Assembly: GCF_000337495.1 (NCBI RefSeq)
Contig: NZ_AOIS01000063.1
Coordinates: 1 to 64,000, forward strand
Length of the DNA stretch: 64,000 bases
Reading direction: 5' to 3'
DNA from: Haloterrigena salina JCM 13891
GTDB lineage: Archaea > Halobacteriota > Halobacteria > Halobacteriales > Natrialbaceae
Shown here one piece after another: positions 26,245-35,615 of this stretch. The notes beneath the pieces are model-generated. The model had not been told where the DNA came from. It ran no database searches and worked only from the letters and a program-made list of their open reading frames with translations. The first letter of the stretch is position 1, and each line of letters begins with the position of its first letter. Position numbers and translations under genes: made by a program.

Positions 26245-27770
26245 AGGTTCTCGGTGCAGGTGCCGCTCGGACAGCGGCCGTCAGTGTGCGCGCGGAACTC
26301 CGGTTCGAACGCGTCCATCGCCGTGAGCACCGGCCGCGGCGCGCGGGCGCCGATCCGGCAGTTGCTCGTCCGCGACATGACGCGTCCGAGCTCGCGGATC
26401 GCGTCGCTCTCGAGCGAGTCGTCGTAGACGGCCCGCAGGAGTTCCGTCAGCTGTTTCGTTCCCTCGCGGCCGGGGACGCACCGGCCGCTGTTCTCGGCGG
26501 CGGCGAACCGCGCCCGCTCGCCGGCGGTCGCGACTGCACACCGCTGGTCGTTCAGCAGTTCGATCGCGCCCTCCGTCCCGAGGTCGGCCGCGGTCAGCGC
26601 GTCGGCCGTCGCGGGCACGTCCAGCGACTCGGTGAGTCCGCCGAGGACGCCGCCGACGCAGGCCATCTTGAACGAGCCCTCCAGGTCGACGGCCTCGCGA
26701 GCCGCCCCGAGGGCGTCCTCGGGCCCGAGTTCGACGGTCGCCGGCGACGCCACGTCGCCGGTGACGGTGAACAGGCGGGTCCCGGGGTCGCGGCCGGTCT
26801 CGTCGGCGGTGGACGCGCCGTCCGTCTCGTCCGTCAGCAGTCGCCGAACCTGCAGCACCGTCCGGACGGAGTGGATCGCCGTCGGGCGGCCGTACAACCC
26901 GTGGACCGCCGGCGACGGCGGCTGCCGCCGCGGTTCGATTCGGTCGTTGCCCTCGAGGGCCTCGAGTGCCGCGGTCGGCGCGCCGGCGCGGTACTCGTCC
27001 GGGCCGGCGACCAGCTGCGGCACGACGGGAAGCACGTCGGCCGCCGCGTCGATGGCGGCCGTCAGGTGGCGGTGGAGGTCGGGGTCGGTCTCGTCGACGA
27101 ACAGCACCGCGTCCTCGGCGCCGACGTGTTCGGCGATCGACGCGAGTCCGTCGAGGACAGCGATCGGCGCGGCCGCGAGCAGCGTCCGATCGACGCGCTG
27201 GCGGTCGTCGGCGTCGTTGGCGTTGACGACGACGATCGGGTCGCCGTCGGTCTCGCGGACCGTCGCCCACGTCTCGCCGACGTCCTCGTTCGCCGCTGCA
27301 TCGCCGCGACCGCGGCCGAGCAGTCCGGCGTCGGCGACGCCCCCCGCGTCCCGGTCGGTCGAGACGAGGTCGTAGTCCTCGGGGACCAGCGGATTCACCC
27401 ACCCGCACGGACCGAGGACATCGCGGCGGCCGACGGACAGCGGGCCGCGCTCGGGGGCGGGAAGCGACCTCGTTTCCGGGTCGTGTTCGACGACCGCGGT
27501 GGCGTCGTCGGGCAGGAGGTCGCCGTCCTCGAGGGCGGCGACGACGTCCGCGACCGTCGATCGGTCCGGATCGGGGTGGAACGCCGTCCGGCCGTCGACG
27601 GTAGCGAGCACCAGCGGCTCGACCGCATCGATTCCGGTCGGTCCGGTCCGGACGACCGGAACGGCGTCGGCTGTGCTACGGGCCGTCTCGTACGCGGTCT
27701 CGCGGTCGGCGGTCGGGTCGGTCGCGACCCGGAGAACCGTCGATCGCTCGACCGCGCGCGTATCAGTCAT
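26241..27770 (-). CDS. Degenerate NuoF-like (51-kDa) partner of formate dehydrogenase
   Basis: About 509 residues. The middle and C-terminal parts follow the NADH-binding NuoF/FdhB order: DEYRAGAPTAALEALEGN where NuoF has its GEETAL loop, then SPAVHGLYGRPTAIHSVRTV, and a terminal GRCVPGREGTKQLTELL with SNCRIG. The FMN loop normally reading GRGGAGFPTGxKW is reduced to GLLGRGRGDAAANEDVGETW. The N3-type [4Fe-4S] site keeps only two of four cysteines (C431 and C471 from the ATG at 27770), so FMN and cluster binding are doubtful. It may be a structural or regulatory subunit for the FdhF-like protein it overlaps. An ATG three codons upstream (27779) is possible. Confidence 0.75.
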   Translation of the reverse strand: MTDTRAVERSTVLRVATDPTADRETAYETARSTADAVPVVRTGPTGIDAVEPLVLATVDGRTAFHPDPDRSTVADVVAALEDGDLLPDDATAVVEHDPETRSLPAPERGPLSVGRRDVLGPCGWVNPLVPEDYDLVSTDRDAGGVADAGLLGRGRGDAAANEDVGETWATVRETDGDPIVVVNANDADDRQRVDRTLLAAAPIAVLDGLASIAEHVGAEDAVLFVDETDPDLHRHLTAAIDAAADVLPVVPQLVAGPDEYRAGAPTAALEALEGNDRIEPRRQPPSPAVHGLYGRPTAIHSVRTVLQVRRLLTDETDGASTADETGRDPGTRLFTVTGDVASPATVELGPEDALGAAREAVDLEGSFKMACVGGVLGGLTESLDVPATADALTAADLGTEGAIELLNDQRCAVATAGERARFAAAENSGRCVPGREGTKQLTELLRAVYDDSLESDAIRELGRVMSRTSNCRIGARAPRPVLTAMDAFEPEFRAHTDGRCPSGTCTENL

Positions 27771-27948
27771 CGGTACCATTTCTCGTTCGAGTCATTTCAG
27801 TTTCCGTATTCGTGAAGACCGCGACGCGGCCGCGACGGCCGCGTCTACGGTGGTATCGCAGCGATCGTATCGGGGTAGCTCGCGATTCCGTTCGTCACCG
27901 CTCGACGGACGAGGCCGTCTCCGTTCGGACCCCGCGTCGCTCGCGGCG

Positions 27949-29241
27949 TCAGTCCATCGACGGCTGTGCGGCGCTCCCCTCCGTTTGTTCCGCTTTGATG
28001 CTCTCGATATCGAAACGCAGGAGCGCCATGCAGCCGAGGCCGACGAGGAGCGTGGCGGCGACGATATAGAACGACAGCGAGTAGCTCCCGGTCTGCTCGA
28101 CGATCTTGGAGACGAGCGTCGGTCCGGCGACGCCGGCGAGCGCCCACGCGGTGAGCGAGTAGCCGTGAATCGCGCCGAGCTCCTTCGTTCCGAACAGGTC
28201 GCCCAGATACGCGGGGAGGCAGGCGAAGCCGCCGCCGTAGCAGGTGACGATGGCGAACATGAACGCGGCGAAGATCCAGACGTTGGAGATGTTCGGCATC
28301 AGCGCGAACGCCACGATCTGAATGGCGAAGAACCCCGCGTAGGTCGTCGTCCGACCGAGGTAGTCCGAGACGCTCGCCCAGCCGATACGGCCGGCGCCGT
28401 TGAACACGCCGATGACGCCGACGATGGAGGCGGCCAGCGCGGCCGACGCGCCGGTGATCTCCTGGGTCATGTTCGAGGCGACCGACAGGAGCATGATCCC
28501 GGCGGAGATGTTGATGAACAGCGCCGTCCAGACGAGCCAGAACCGCTTGGTCTTGATCGCTTCGTTGGCCGTGAGCTGTGCCAGGTCGCTCGAGACGGTG
28601 ACGCCCTTGCTGTTGGTGTCCTCGAGTTCGTCGGGATCCATCCCTTCGGGGACCCAGTTAGCGGGCGGTTTGGCGAGGTAGTTCGCACCGAGGGCCATCG
28701 CGAGGAAGTAGCCCGTCCCGAGAACGTAGAAGTTCATCGGGATGGAAAGGGACGTCATCAGCCCCTGTGCGACCGGGCCGGTGATGAGCGCGCCGGCACC
28801 GAAGCCCATGACCGCCATCCCGGTGGCCATGCCGCGGCGATCCGGGAACCACTCGACAAGCGTCGAGACGGGGGAAATGTAGCCGAGACCGAGTCCGGCA
28901 CCGCCGAGGACGCCGTAGGTCGCGAGGAAACCGACGTAGCTCCCGACCTGAATCGAGACGCCGGCGAGGATCGTCCCCCCGCCGAACAACACCGCCGCGG
29001 TGAGTCCGGATAGCCGCGGACCGTACTTCTCGACGTACTTGCCGAGGAACGCCGCCGAGATACCGAGGACGAAGATGGCGACGGTAAAGGCGAAGGTGAC
29101 GTCGGAGATGCTCCACCCGTGGAGTTCCTGGAGCGGATTCTGATAGACACTGTACGCGTATATCGAACCGATCGACAGGTGGATCGCAACGGCGGAGAGC
29201 GCGATCATCCATCGATTCTTCTCTGTGTCTGCCCCTGACAT
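27949..29241 (-). CDS. OFA-family MFS transporter (oxalate/formate antiporter type)
   Basis: A 430-residue carrier with twelve hydrophobic segments. The N-terminal helix WMIALSAVAIHLSIGSIYAYSVY, GGAGLGLGYISPVSTLVEWFPDRRG and a central cytoplasmic loop (PANWVPEGMDPDELEDTNSK) are typical of the OFA subfamily (TC 2.A.1.11). It lies upstream of the NuoF-like and FdhF-like genes on the same strand with a gap of about 180 bases. Formate or a related small carboxylate is therefore the natural guess for its substrate, though members also carry other acids. A TATA box sits inside a palindrome upstream. Confidence 0.87.
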   Translation of the reverse strand: MSGADTEKNRWMIALSAVAIHLSIGSIYAYSVYQNPLQELHGWSISDVTFAFTVAIFVLGISAAFLGKYVEKYGPRLSGLTAAVLFGGGTILAGVSIQVGSYVGFLATYGVLGGAGLGLGYISPVSTLVEWFPDRRGMATGMAVMGFGAGALITGPVAQGLMTSLSIPMNFYVLGTGYFLAMALGANYLAKPPANWVPEGMDPDELEDTNSKGVTVSSDLAQLTANEAIKTKRFWLVWTALFINISAGIMLLSVASNMTQEITGASAALAASIVGVIGVFNGAGRIGWASVSDYLGRTTTYAGFFAIQIVAFALMPNISNVWIFAAFMFAIVTCYGGGFACLPAYLGDLFGTKELGAIHGYSLTAWALAGVAGPTLVSKIVEQTGSYSLSFYIVAATLLVGLGCMALLRFDIESIKAEQTEGSAAQPSMD

Positions 29242-29272
29242 ACACCACCGTAATACGACGGGTCATTTTTAT

Positions 29273-29285
29273 CAGTTTATAACTG
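29273..29285 (-). promoter_or_regulatory. TATA box inside a palindrome upstream of the OFA transporter
   Basis: CAGTTTATAACTG is a palindrome with arms CAGTT/AACTG around the TATA core, about 35-40 bases before the ATG at 29241. It is flanked outside by CCACC (29245-29249) and GGTGG. A repressor bound here would block TBP directly. The position is suggestive and the factor is unknown. The remaining spacer up to 29514 is A/T-rich and has no gene I can support. Confidence 0.45.
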
Positions 29286-29514
29286 GTGGGCCTAAACGAT
29301 TAGATTATCACAGGTATAAACGCTAATTAAACTATCTAGCATTCATCGTCGGAGAATACTGTCTCTCGGTTTTCAATTACGGCCGGGTATCAGCCGCACC
29401 GAGCGACCGCGCGGAGTCGCCCGCGATACTCACGTTCGCCGCTCGGACCGACGCCGCTCGAGTCGCGGGCCGCGGACCGTTCCGATTTAGTCCCTCGAGA
29501 ACGGCGTCCGTGAT

Positions 29515-29793
29515 ATGACGAACCCCCAGTTCGAGGAAGTCAAGACGGAAGCGGCCGCAGCGATCACGGGCGACGAGGCGGAGCTCCGTTCGGTGTACGC
29601 CGGTCTCGTCCACGAGGACGGGCGCCACGAGTACTACTTCGGCAACGACACCGAGGAGGCGTCCGAACTCCGCGAGGCCGCGGCGATCCAGCTGGGGATG
29701 CTGACCCGCGTCCTCGCCGACCGCTCCGACAGCTCCGTCGACGAGATCGCGGAACTCGCCGCCGAGCGCGCCGAGGAAATGGAACTGCGGTGA
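29515..29793 (+). CDS. Small conserved-looking haloarchaeal protein of unknown function
   Basis: A 92-residue, strongly acidic, predominantly helical protein without cysteines, signal peptide or membrane helix. The middle part GLVHEDGRHEYYFGNDTEEA looks like a short beta-hairpin between helices. ATG 29515 is the first start in the frame. I do not recognise the family beyond a general resemblance to small haloarchaeal hypothetical proteins. It lies alone, 109 bases before the AOR-like gene on the same strand. Confidence 0.65.
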   Translation: MTNPQFEEVKTEAAAAITGDEAELRSVYAGLVHEDGRHEYYFGNDTEEASELREAAAIQLGMLTRVLADRSDSSVDEIAELAAERAEEMELR

Positions 29794-29902
29794 GCCGGCG
29801 CGGACGGCGTCGCGACGCCTCGGCGTGACGATCGTGACACGGAGTAGACACCGACGAAGGCGGTGATAACGCTTTTTCCGATCCGCGACGTTCCGTGTCG
29901 TA

Positions 29903-31705
29903 GTGACTCCCGATACGCCGGACCGTCTCCTCCGCGTCGACCTCTCGACGAGAACGGTCGAGAGCGTTCCCGTCCCGGAGGCGTGGCTCCGTCGATACGT
30001 CGGCGGGAAGGGGCTGGGCGCCCGGTACCTCTACGAGGAACTCGAGGCCGGCGTCGATCCGCTCGGTCCGTCGAACGCCCTGCTCTTCATGCTCGGGCCG
30101 CTCTCGGGACGCCTGCCCGGCGAGTCGCGGTACGCCGCCGTCACGAAGTCGCCGCTGACCGGCGGGTTCCTCGACTCCTACGCGGGCGGCTCGTTCCCGG
30201 ACGCGCTCGTCGGCGCGCTCGGGCCCAACGCGGGGCTGCTCGTCACCGGCCAAGCGGACGAACCCGTCCGCGTCGTCGTCGAGGACGGCGCGGCGACCGT
30301 CGAACCGACCGACGCGTGGGGCGAGGACACCATCGAAACGGCGGCGGCTCATCCCGACGCGGCGGTGGCCTGCATCGGCCCGGCGGGCGAACGGGAGGTC
30401 GCCTACGCGACGATCGCCTCCGACGAGGGCGACCACCACGCGGGCCGAGGCGGCGCCGGTGCCGTGATGGGATCGAAGCGCCTGAAGGCCGTCGTCGCGA
30501 GGGGCGAACCGCCCGCCCTCGAAGACGAGCGCCTGACGGCCCTGCGCGAGGCCTTCGCCGAGCGGTACCGCGACGACGAGACCGGCCGCTGGCTGCGAGC
30601 GAGCGAGACGGTCGAGAGCGTCGACTTCGCCAACGAGGTCGGCGCACTCTCGACCCGCGGCTGGGCGGACGGCCGATTCGAGGACGCCGACGCGATCGGC
30701 GTCGGCGCGGTCAGGGAGCGGGCGACCGGACGGGAGAACGAGAGCGCGGACGCCGACACCGACGACCCGGGCGGCTTCCGCGTCGAGACCGACGAGGGCG
30801 ACTACGTCCCGCGCGGGGCCGCGTCGATGTCGCTGGGGGCCGGCCTCGGTATTAACGAGTTCGACGCCGTCGCACAACTGGGCCAGACCTGCGACCGGCT
30901 CGGGGTGGACCTCATCAGCGCCGGCAGCGCCGTCGCGTGGACGATCAAGGCCGCCGACGCGGCCCTGCTCGAGCGCTCGCTCGACTTCGGCGACCCCGAC
31001 GGCGCCCGGCGGCTGCTCGAGGAGATCGCCGCGCGGGAGACGCCGCTGGGCGACGCGCTCGCCGACGGAGTCGACGCGGCCGCCGAGCGGTTCGGCGGGG
31101 ACGACCTCGTCCCGACAGTCAAGGCGATGGCGCTGCCGGCGTACGATCCCCGCGGCGCACAGAGCATGGCGCTGGCATACGCGACCAGCGACCGGGGGGC
31201 CTGTCACCGACGGGCCCGGCCGATCGAGCGCGAGGTGTTCGACGGGGAGTGGAGCCCCGACCGCACGGCCGAGACCGTCGTCGCCGAGCAGGACCGGCGG
31301 TCGATCCTGTGGTGTCTCATCGTCGATGACTTCGTCGGCGAGGCGTTCGACGACCTCGGGGCGGCGTGGCTCGACGCCGTCGGGCTGGAGCCGCTGGGCG
31401 ACCTCGCGACCGTCGGCGAGCGGGTCTGGAACCTGACGCGGCTGTTCAACGTCCGGGAGGGCGTGACTCGCTCCGACGACGTGCTGCCGTCGCCGCTTCG
31501 AGAGCCCCTCGAGTCCGGACCCAACGCCGGGGAGGCCGTCGACCGCGAGCGGTTCGAGGCGACCCTCGACCGGTACTACCGGAAGCGCGGCTGGGGTCCC
31601 GACGGGCGACCGACTCGAGCGACCGTCGAGCGACTGGACCTCGCCGAAGCGGTCGACAACGACTCGCTGCTCGCGTCCTCGACGTCGTCCGTTCCCGAAG
31701 AGTAA
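29903..31705 (+). CDS. Aldehyde ferredoxin oxidoreductase homologue lacking the main cysteine cluster
   Basis: A 600-residue member of the AOR family of tungsten/molybdopterin enzymes, which oxidise aldehydes to acids with ferredoxin. Family landmarks are RYVGGKGLGARYLYEEL (about 31-47), GPLSGRLPGESRYAAVTKSP, GRGGAGAVMGSKRLKAV (181-197), LGINEFDAVAQLGQTCDRLG (315-334), AYDPRGAQSMALAYATSDRG and GACHRRA. Where AORs carry CxxCPxxC (about 270-300), this protein reads RATGRENESADADTDDPGG with no cysteine. Only the distal cluster residue may survive (SILWCLIVDDF). Either the [4Fe-4S] centre is lost, or this is a paralogue with another role. The start is GTG at 29903, about 28 bases after a TATA-like GCTTTTTCC, a leaderless layout. 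Confidence 0.85.
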   Translation: MTPDTPDRLLRVDLSTRTVESVPVPEAWLRRYVGGKGLGARYLYEELEAGVDPLGPSNALLFMLGPLSGRLPGESRYAAVTKSPLTGGFLDSYAGGSFPDALVGALGPNAGLLVTGQADEPVRVVVEDGAATVEPTDAWGEDTIETAAAHPDAAVACIGPAGEREVAYATIASDEGDHHAGRGGAGAVMGSKRLKAVVARGEPPALEDERLTALREAFAERYRDDETGRWLRASETVESVDFANEVGALSTRGWADGRFEDADAIGVGAVRERATGRENESADADTDDPGGFRVETDEGDYVPRGAASMSLGAGLGINEFDAVAQLGQTCDRLGVDLISAGSAVAWTIKAADAALLERSLDFGDPDGARRLLEEIAARETPLGDALADGVDAAAERFGGDDLVPTVKAMALPAYDPRGAQSMALAYATSDRGACHRRARPIEREVFDGEWSPDRTAETVVAEQDRRSILWCLIVDDFVGEAFDDLGAAWLDAVGLEPLGDLATVGERVWNLTRLFNVREGVTRSDDVLPSPLREPLESGPNAGEAVDRERFEATLDRYYRKRGWGPDGRPTRATVERLDLAEAVDNDSLLASSTSSVPEE

Positions 31706-31809
31706 CGCGGACGGAGACGTCCGATCCCGAGCGACCGCGACCCACGACCCGCGATCGCCGACTCGACGCCAAGGGTAATCCTTACTTTCGGACCCATCGT
31801 AGCGCCGCC

Positions 31810-32331
31810 GTGGACAGAATTCTCCTCAGTACGCTCGCCTATCGCCCGCCCGAGGCGGTCTTTCCGTACGTGCGGTCGTTCACCGACTACCCGCGGTACA
31901 CGGAACACCTCAAGGAGGTTCGCGTTCACGGCGACGGCGACGTCGGTTCGATCTACGACCTGAAACTGGCGTGGTGGAAGCTCAGCTACACCGCCCGCTC
32001 GGAGGTCGTCGCCATCGACGCGCCGTCGTCGCTCGAGTGGCGGCTGACCAACGACATCGACGCCCGCGGGGAGTGGCGCGTCGAAGCGGAGCCCGAATCG
32101 GCTCCCGACGGCGAGGAGACTGCGAGTCGGATCTACTTCGAAGCGGTCTACGACCCGCACTCGGCCGACGAGAACACGCTCTCGCTCCCCCGGTTCGTCT
32201 CGCTGGACTGGGTCGTCAAGAAGGTCGAGCCGAAACTCCTCGGCGAGGCGCGAGAGGTCGTCGAACGGCTCGTCGCGGACATCGAGGGCCGATCTCGGGA
32301 TGTCGAACTGACGGTTCACGAGATGCCCTGA
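31810..32331 (+). CDS. SRPBCC/START-like ligand-binding protein
   Basis: A 173-residue soluble protein of the SRPBCC (polyketide cyclase/coenzyme Q-binding) superfamily: VDRILLSTLAYRPPEAVFPY, VRSFTDYPRYTEHLKEVRV, a set of beta strands, and the long C-terminal helix ending LGEAREVVERLVADIEG. These proteins hold hydrophobic ligands in a deep pocket; the ligand here is unknown. The start is GTG at 31810. The open frame continues upstream without an obvious start, but the family begins at this point. It is convergent with the MFS gene at 32390. Confidence 0.8.
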   Translation: MDRILLSTLAYRPPEAVFPYVRSFTDYPRYTEHLKEVRVHGDGDVGSIYDLKLAWWKLSYTARSEVVAIDAPSSLEWRLTNDIDARGEWRVEAEPESAPDGEETASRIYFEAVYDPHSADENTLSLPRFVSLDWVVKKVEPKLLGEAREVVERLVADIEGRSRDVELTVHEMP

Positions 32332-32389
32332 TCGGCGAGGCAGCCGGGTGACGGGTTTCGGCCCGATAATTCGGTTTCGGCCCGGATTC

Positions 32390-33619
32390 TCACGGACGTC
32401 GGCCGACGCTCCGACGACCGATGAGCACCAGGAACAGGACGAACGCGACGACCGTCGTGCACGCGAGCAGCGTCCACGCGTCCTCGTAGCCGCGAGCGTC
32501 GACGAGGTAGCCGAACGCCGGCGGCGCGACAAGCGCGCCCGAATTGAGCGCGAGTTGTCCGCCCGCCGTGGCGCTTCCGATCCCGTCGGTCGGCACGATC
32601 GAGCCGATACACGAGTAGTAGACGCCGGTGAAACCGAGGATGAACGCGCCGAGCAACGCGAACAGTCCCAGGACGACGAGCGGCGGTTCGACGAACGGGA
32701 TCACCGCGAAGAGGATCGCCGAGACGCCGGCCTGAATCGCCAGGAGCACCAGCGTCGAGCGCGTCAGCGATCCGAACCAGTTGTCGGCGATCCAGCCGAA
32801 TCCGATGCGGCCGACGCTCCCGCTGGCCTGGGCGGCAGCGAGGGTCGCCCCGGCGAAGACCGAACTCGCGCCGACGACGTCGGTCACGTAGAGGAGCGTG
32901 TAGCCGACCGTGGTGAACAGCCCGGCGCCGAGGAAGAACCCCGCGGCGACGAGCAGCACGTACTCCGGATCCCCGACGTGCGTCCGGAGGGACGTCCCGG
33001 ACTCGTCGGCGTCGCCGGTTCCGGCGTCGTAGCAGACGCGGAAGGCGACGGTAACGACGGCCGCGACCGCGCCGGCCCCGAGAAACGCGACTTCCCAGCC
33101 GACGCGACTGGCGCTGAGCGGCACCAGTAGCGAGCTGAGGCCGCTCCCGGCGGTCACGCCCATCTGTTTGATTCCCATCGAGACGTTGAGCCGCTCGGCG
33201 GGGATCGCGTTGAAAACGGCCTTGTTCGTCCCGGGGATCGCCGTCGCGTAGAAGGCCCCGAGGACGGCGACGGCGCCCAGCAGAAGGGGATACGTCGAAG
33301 CGGCGGTTACGAGGACGGTCGTCGCGCCGAGGCCGGTCAGGCCGACGACCAGCACTCGAGCCTCGCCGTACCGGTCGATGAGGCGGCCGACGGGCGCGAC
33401 GCAGACCGTGTAACCGAGCATCAGCGCAGTCAACAGGAACCCGATCCGGGTCGTCGAAACGCCGAACTGCGCGCGAACGAACGGCGTGACCGCGTAGACG
33501 GCGTAGAAACAGCCGCTCGCGGCGACCTGCCAGACGAGGATGAGGGCGGTGTACCCCTTCCAGCTCCGCGGCTGTAGATCGAGGGCGGCGCCCGGCGCGG
33601 ACTCGGTCGGCCCGTTCAT
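32390..33619 (-). CDS. MFS transporter, substrate unknown
   Basis: About 409 residues with twelve membrane segments. It shows the MFS motif-A-like loop GRLIDRYGEARVLVVGL and, in the second half, GWIADNWFGSLTRSTLV. ATG 33619 (MNGPTESAPG) is chosen; the longer frame upstream is arginine-rich and looks non-coding. The general pattern resembles the CynX/NNP or sugar-acid branches, but I cannot name the substrate. The 294 bases up to the next gene hold nothing else that I can support. Confidence 0.85.
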   Translation of the reverse strand: MNGPTESAPGAALDLQPRSWKGYTALILVWQVAASGCFYAVYAVTPFVRAQFGVSTTRIGFLLTALMLGYTVCVAPVGRLIDRYGEARVLVVGLTGLGATTVLVTAASTYPLLLGAVAVLGAFYATAIPGTNKAVFNAIPAERLNVSMGIKQMGVTAGSGLSSLLVPLSASRVGWEVAFLGAGAVAAVVTVAFRVCYDAGTGDADESGTSLRTHVGDPEYVLLVAAGFFLGAGLFTTVGYTLLYVTDVVGASSVFAGATLAAAQASGSVGRIGFGWIADNWFGSLTRSTLVLLAIQAGVSAILFAVIPFVEPPLVVLGLFALLGAFILGFTGVYYSCIGSIVPTDGIGSATAGGQLALNSGALVAPPAFGYLVDARGYEDAWTLLACTTVVAFVLFLVLIGRRSVGRRP

Positions 33620-33913
33620 CGGTTCGTCCCTGTCTCCGTCCGTTCGGCGTCGTTTCGGTCGGAGCGGATACGCAGCGCTCTCCGCTCGAGCGCCGCGTTC
33701 GATCCGCGGTCGTTGCTCCTGTAGTGCCGTCGCGCCGACGCGACGGGCGTCGGTTGCTGCGTGTCGATCATCGATCGTGACGGGGAGTTCGTGTGGCTCG
33801 TCGGTCTCGAGGCTCGGTCGGCTGTGCGAGCGATTTCGCACCCGGTTCCACCGAATCCGGTCGCAAGAGCGTCCAACGACGGGCGCCCCTCTCGCGGCGC
33901 CGCGCGGTCGGAC

Positions 33914-35521
33914 TCACCACAGCGTGTGCGGCCAGACGAAGGTAAACAGGAACCAGATGAGTCCGGTCAGCACCGCAGTCATGATGGCGTTCAGGATGAG
34001 TCCCGTTCGCAGCATGTGGCGCTGCTCGATGTAGCCGCTCCCGAACACGATGGCGTTCGGCGGCGTCGCGACCGGGAGCGCGAACGCGAAGCTCGCGGCG
34101 ATCGTGCCGGCCACGGCGAGGAACAGCGACGTCGAGAAGTCGGTGAGGCCGAGGGTCGCCGAGAAGACGCTCCCGAGACTGATCAGGATGGGGACGATGA
34201 TGCTCGTCGTCGCGGCGTTAGACGTCATCTCGGTCAGGAAGATGACCAGCAGGACGACCACGGCGATGATGAGGACGATGGGCGACCCGACGAGCCCCCC
34301 GAAGACCGTTTCAGCGATCCACTCCGTCGCGCCGGTGTCCGCGAGGGCGTTGGCCAGCGAGATGCCGCCGCCGAACAGCAACAGCGTCCCCCAGTCGATA
34401 TCGACCAGTTCGTCCCACTCCATCGTGTCGGCCAGCACGAGCGCGGGCACCGCGGCGACGCCGACCACCACATAGTACAGCAGCCCCTGGTGGCCGTCGA
34501 CGCCGAAGACCGTCGCTCCCTCGCCGCCGAACAGCGACGTCATCCAGACGCTCGAGAGGTACGGCTCGAAGAATTCGCCGAGACCGCCGATCATCCAGAG
34601 GCCGGCCGTCGCGGCGAAGATCGCGGCGACTCGCTTGCCGCGCGTACTGAGTTTTCCCTCCGCAGCGAGTTGCTCCCTGGCGTTCGCTCGGGCCTCGGTG
34701 ACGTCCGGAACCTCAGGCGGGTAGAGGACGTAGGTGAGGAGGAACCAGACCAGCGGCAGCGTCACGACGACGATCGGGAAGCCGACGAGGAACCAGTCGG
34801 CGAAGCCGACTTCGTAGTCCAGGACGGCGTTCAGTTGGCCGACGAGGATCGCGTTCGGCGGCGTGCCGATGATGGTGCCGACGCCGCCGACGCTCGCCGC
34901 GTAAGCGGTCCCCAGCAGCATCGAAATCTGGATGTTCGTGAACTCGACCGGCGTCGATTCGACGGTCCCGCCGTCGGCGGCCGTTTCGCTCGGCTGGTCG
35001 TCGGGGACCGGATCGTCGACCGAGGCGAGATCGTCGCGATCGAGCACCTGCGTGAGGACGCCGACCGCGATCGGCGTCATCATCGCCGTCGTCGCGGTGT
35101 TCGAGACCCACATCGACAACGTGGCGGTCACGACCATGATCGCGAGGATCAGCCGCCGCGGCGAACTCCCCATCTTGGCGATGGTGTACAGCGCGATCCG
35201 CCGGTCGATGTTGTACTTCTGGATCGCGTTCGCGAGCATGAAGCCCGCCAGAAACAGAAAGATGATGTGATCGGCGAACCCCGATAGCGCGACGTCCATG
35301 TCGTCGTAGACGCCGGTGCCGGTCAGCAACAACGGGATCGTCAACGCGGTAACCGCCAGCGGGAAGGTGCCCGTCACCCAGAGGAAGCCCGCGAAGAACA
35401 TCGTCGCGAGCGCGTACTGGCCCGCCATCGAGAGGCCGGTCGGAGACGGTGCGGCCGCGATGGCGATCGTTCCGACAACTGCGATGAGGAATTTGACGAT
35501 CCGCTTGTTAGACTGGCTCAT
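33914..35521 (-). CDS. SLC13/DASS family anion:sodium symporter
   Basis: About 535 residues, a multi-helix carrier of the divalent anion:Na+ symporter family (dicarboxylates, sulfate). Both conserved substrate/sodium loops are visible: SNTATTAMMTPIAVG in the first half and TSNAATTSIIVPIL in the second, each with the SNT/SNA motif. The GTPPNAILVG and ATPPNAIVFGSGYI segments are also characteristic. A hydrophilic acidic loop (about 165-195) and a second one (about 270-300) are cytoplasmic inserts. ATG 35521 (MSQSNKR) is preferred over 35536, because the latter lies inside a palindrome that looks like an operator. Confidence 0.9.
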   Translation of the reverse strand: MSQSNKRIVKFLIAVVGTIAIAAAPSPTGLSMAGQYALATMFFAGFLWVTGTFPLAVTALTIPLLLTGTGVYDDMDVALSGFADHIIFLFLAGFMLANAIQKYNIDRRIALYTIAKMGSSPRRLILAIMVVTATLSMWVSNTATTAMMTPIAVGVLTQVLDRDDLASVDDPVPDDQPSETAADGGTVESTPVEFTNIQISMLLGTAYAASVGGVGTIIGTPPNAILVGQLNAVLDYEVGFADWFLVGFPIVVVTLPLVWFLLTYVLYPPEVPDVTEARANAREQLAAEGKLSTRGKRVAAIFAATAGLWMIGGLGEFFEPYLSSVWMTSLFGGEGATVFGVDGHQGLLYYVVVGVAAVPALVLADTMEWDELVDIDWGTLLLFGGGISLANALADTGATEWIAETVFGGLVGSPIVLIIAVVVLLVIFLTEMTSNAATTSIIVPILISLGSVFSATLGLTDFSTSLFLAVAGTIAASFAFALPVATPPNAIVFGSGYIEQRHMLRTGLILNAIMTAVLTGLIWFLFTFVWPHTLW

Positions 35522-35528
35522 TCGACCG

Positions 35529-35543
35529 TGTATCATTGATACA
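35529..35543. promoter_or_regulatory. Palindromic operator candidate upstream of the SLC13 gene
   Basis: TGTATCATTGATACA is a perfect inverted repeat (seven-base arms, one-base centre) starting eight bases upstream of the ATG at 35521. A TATA-like CTTAAGG on the reverse strand near 35563-35570 puts the probable transcription start at or next to the palindrome. Binding there would block initiation. Confidence 0.55.
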
Positions 35544-35615
35544 GTCGATCATTATCATTATCGTCCTTAAGTCTTGTCATGAGGTCACATCCTACGAAGC
35601 GCCGCCGAACGGCCG

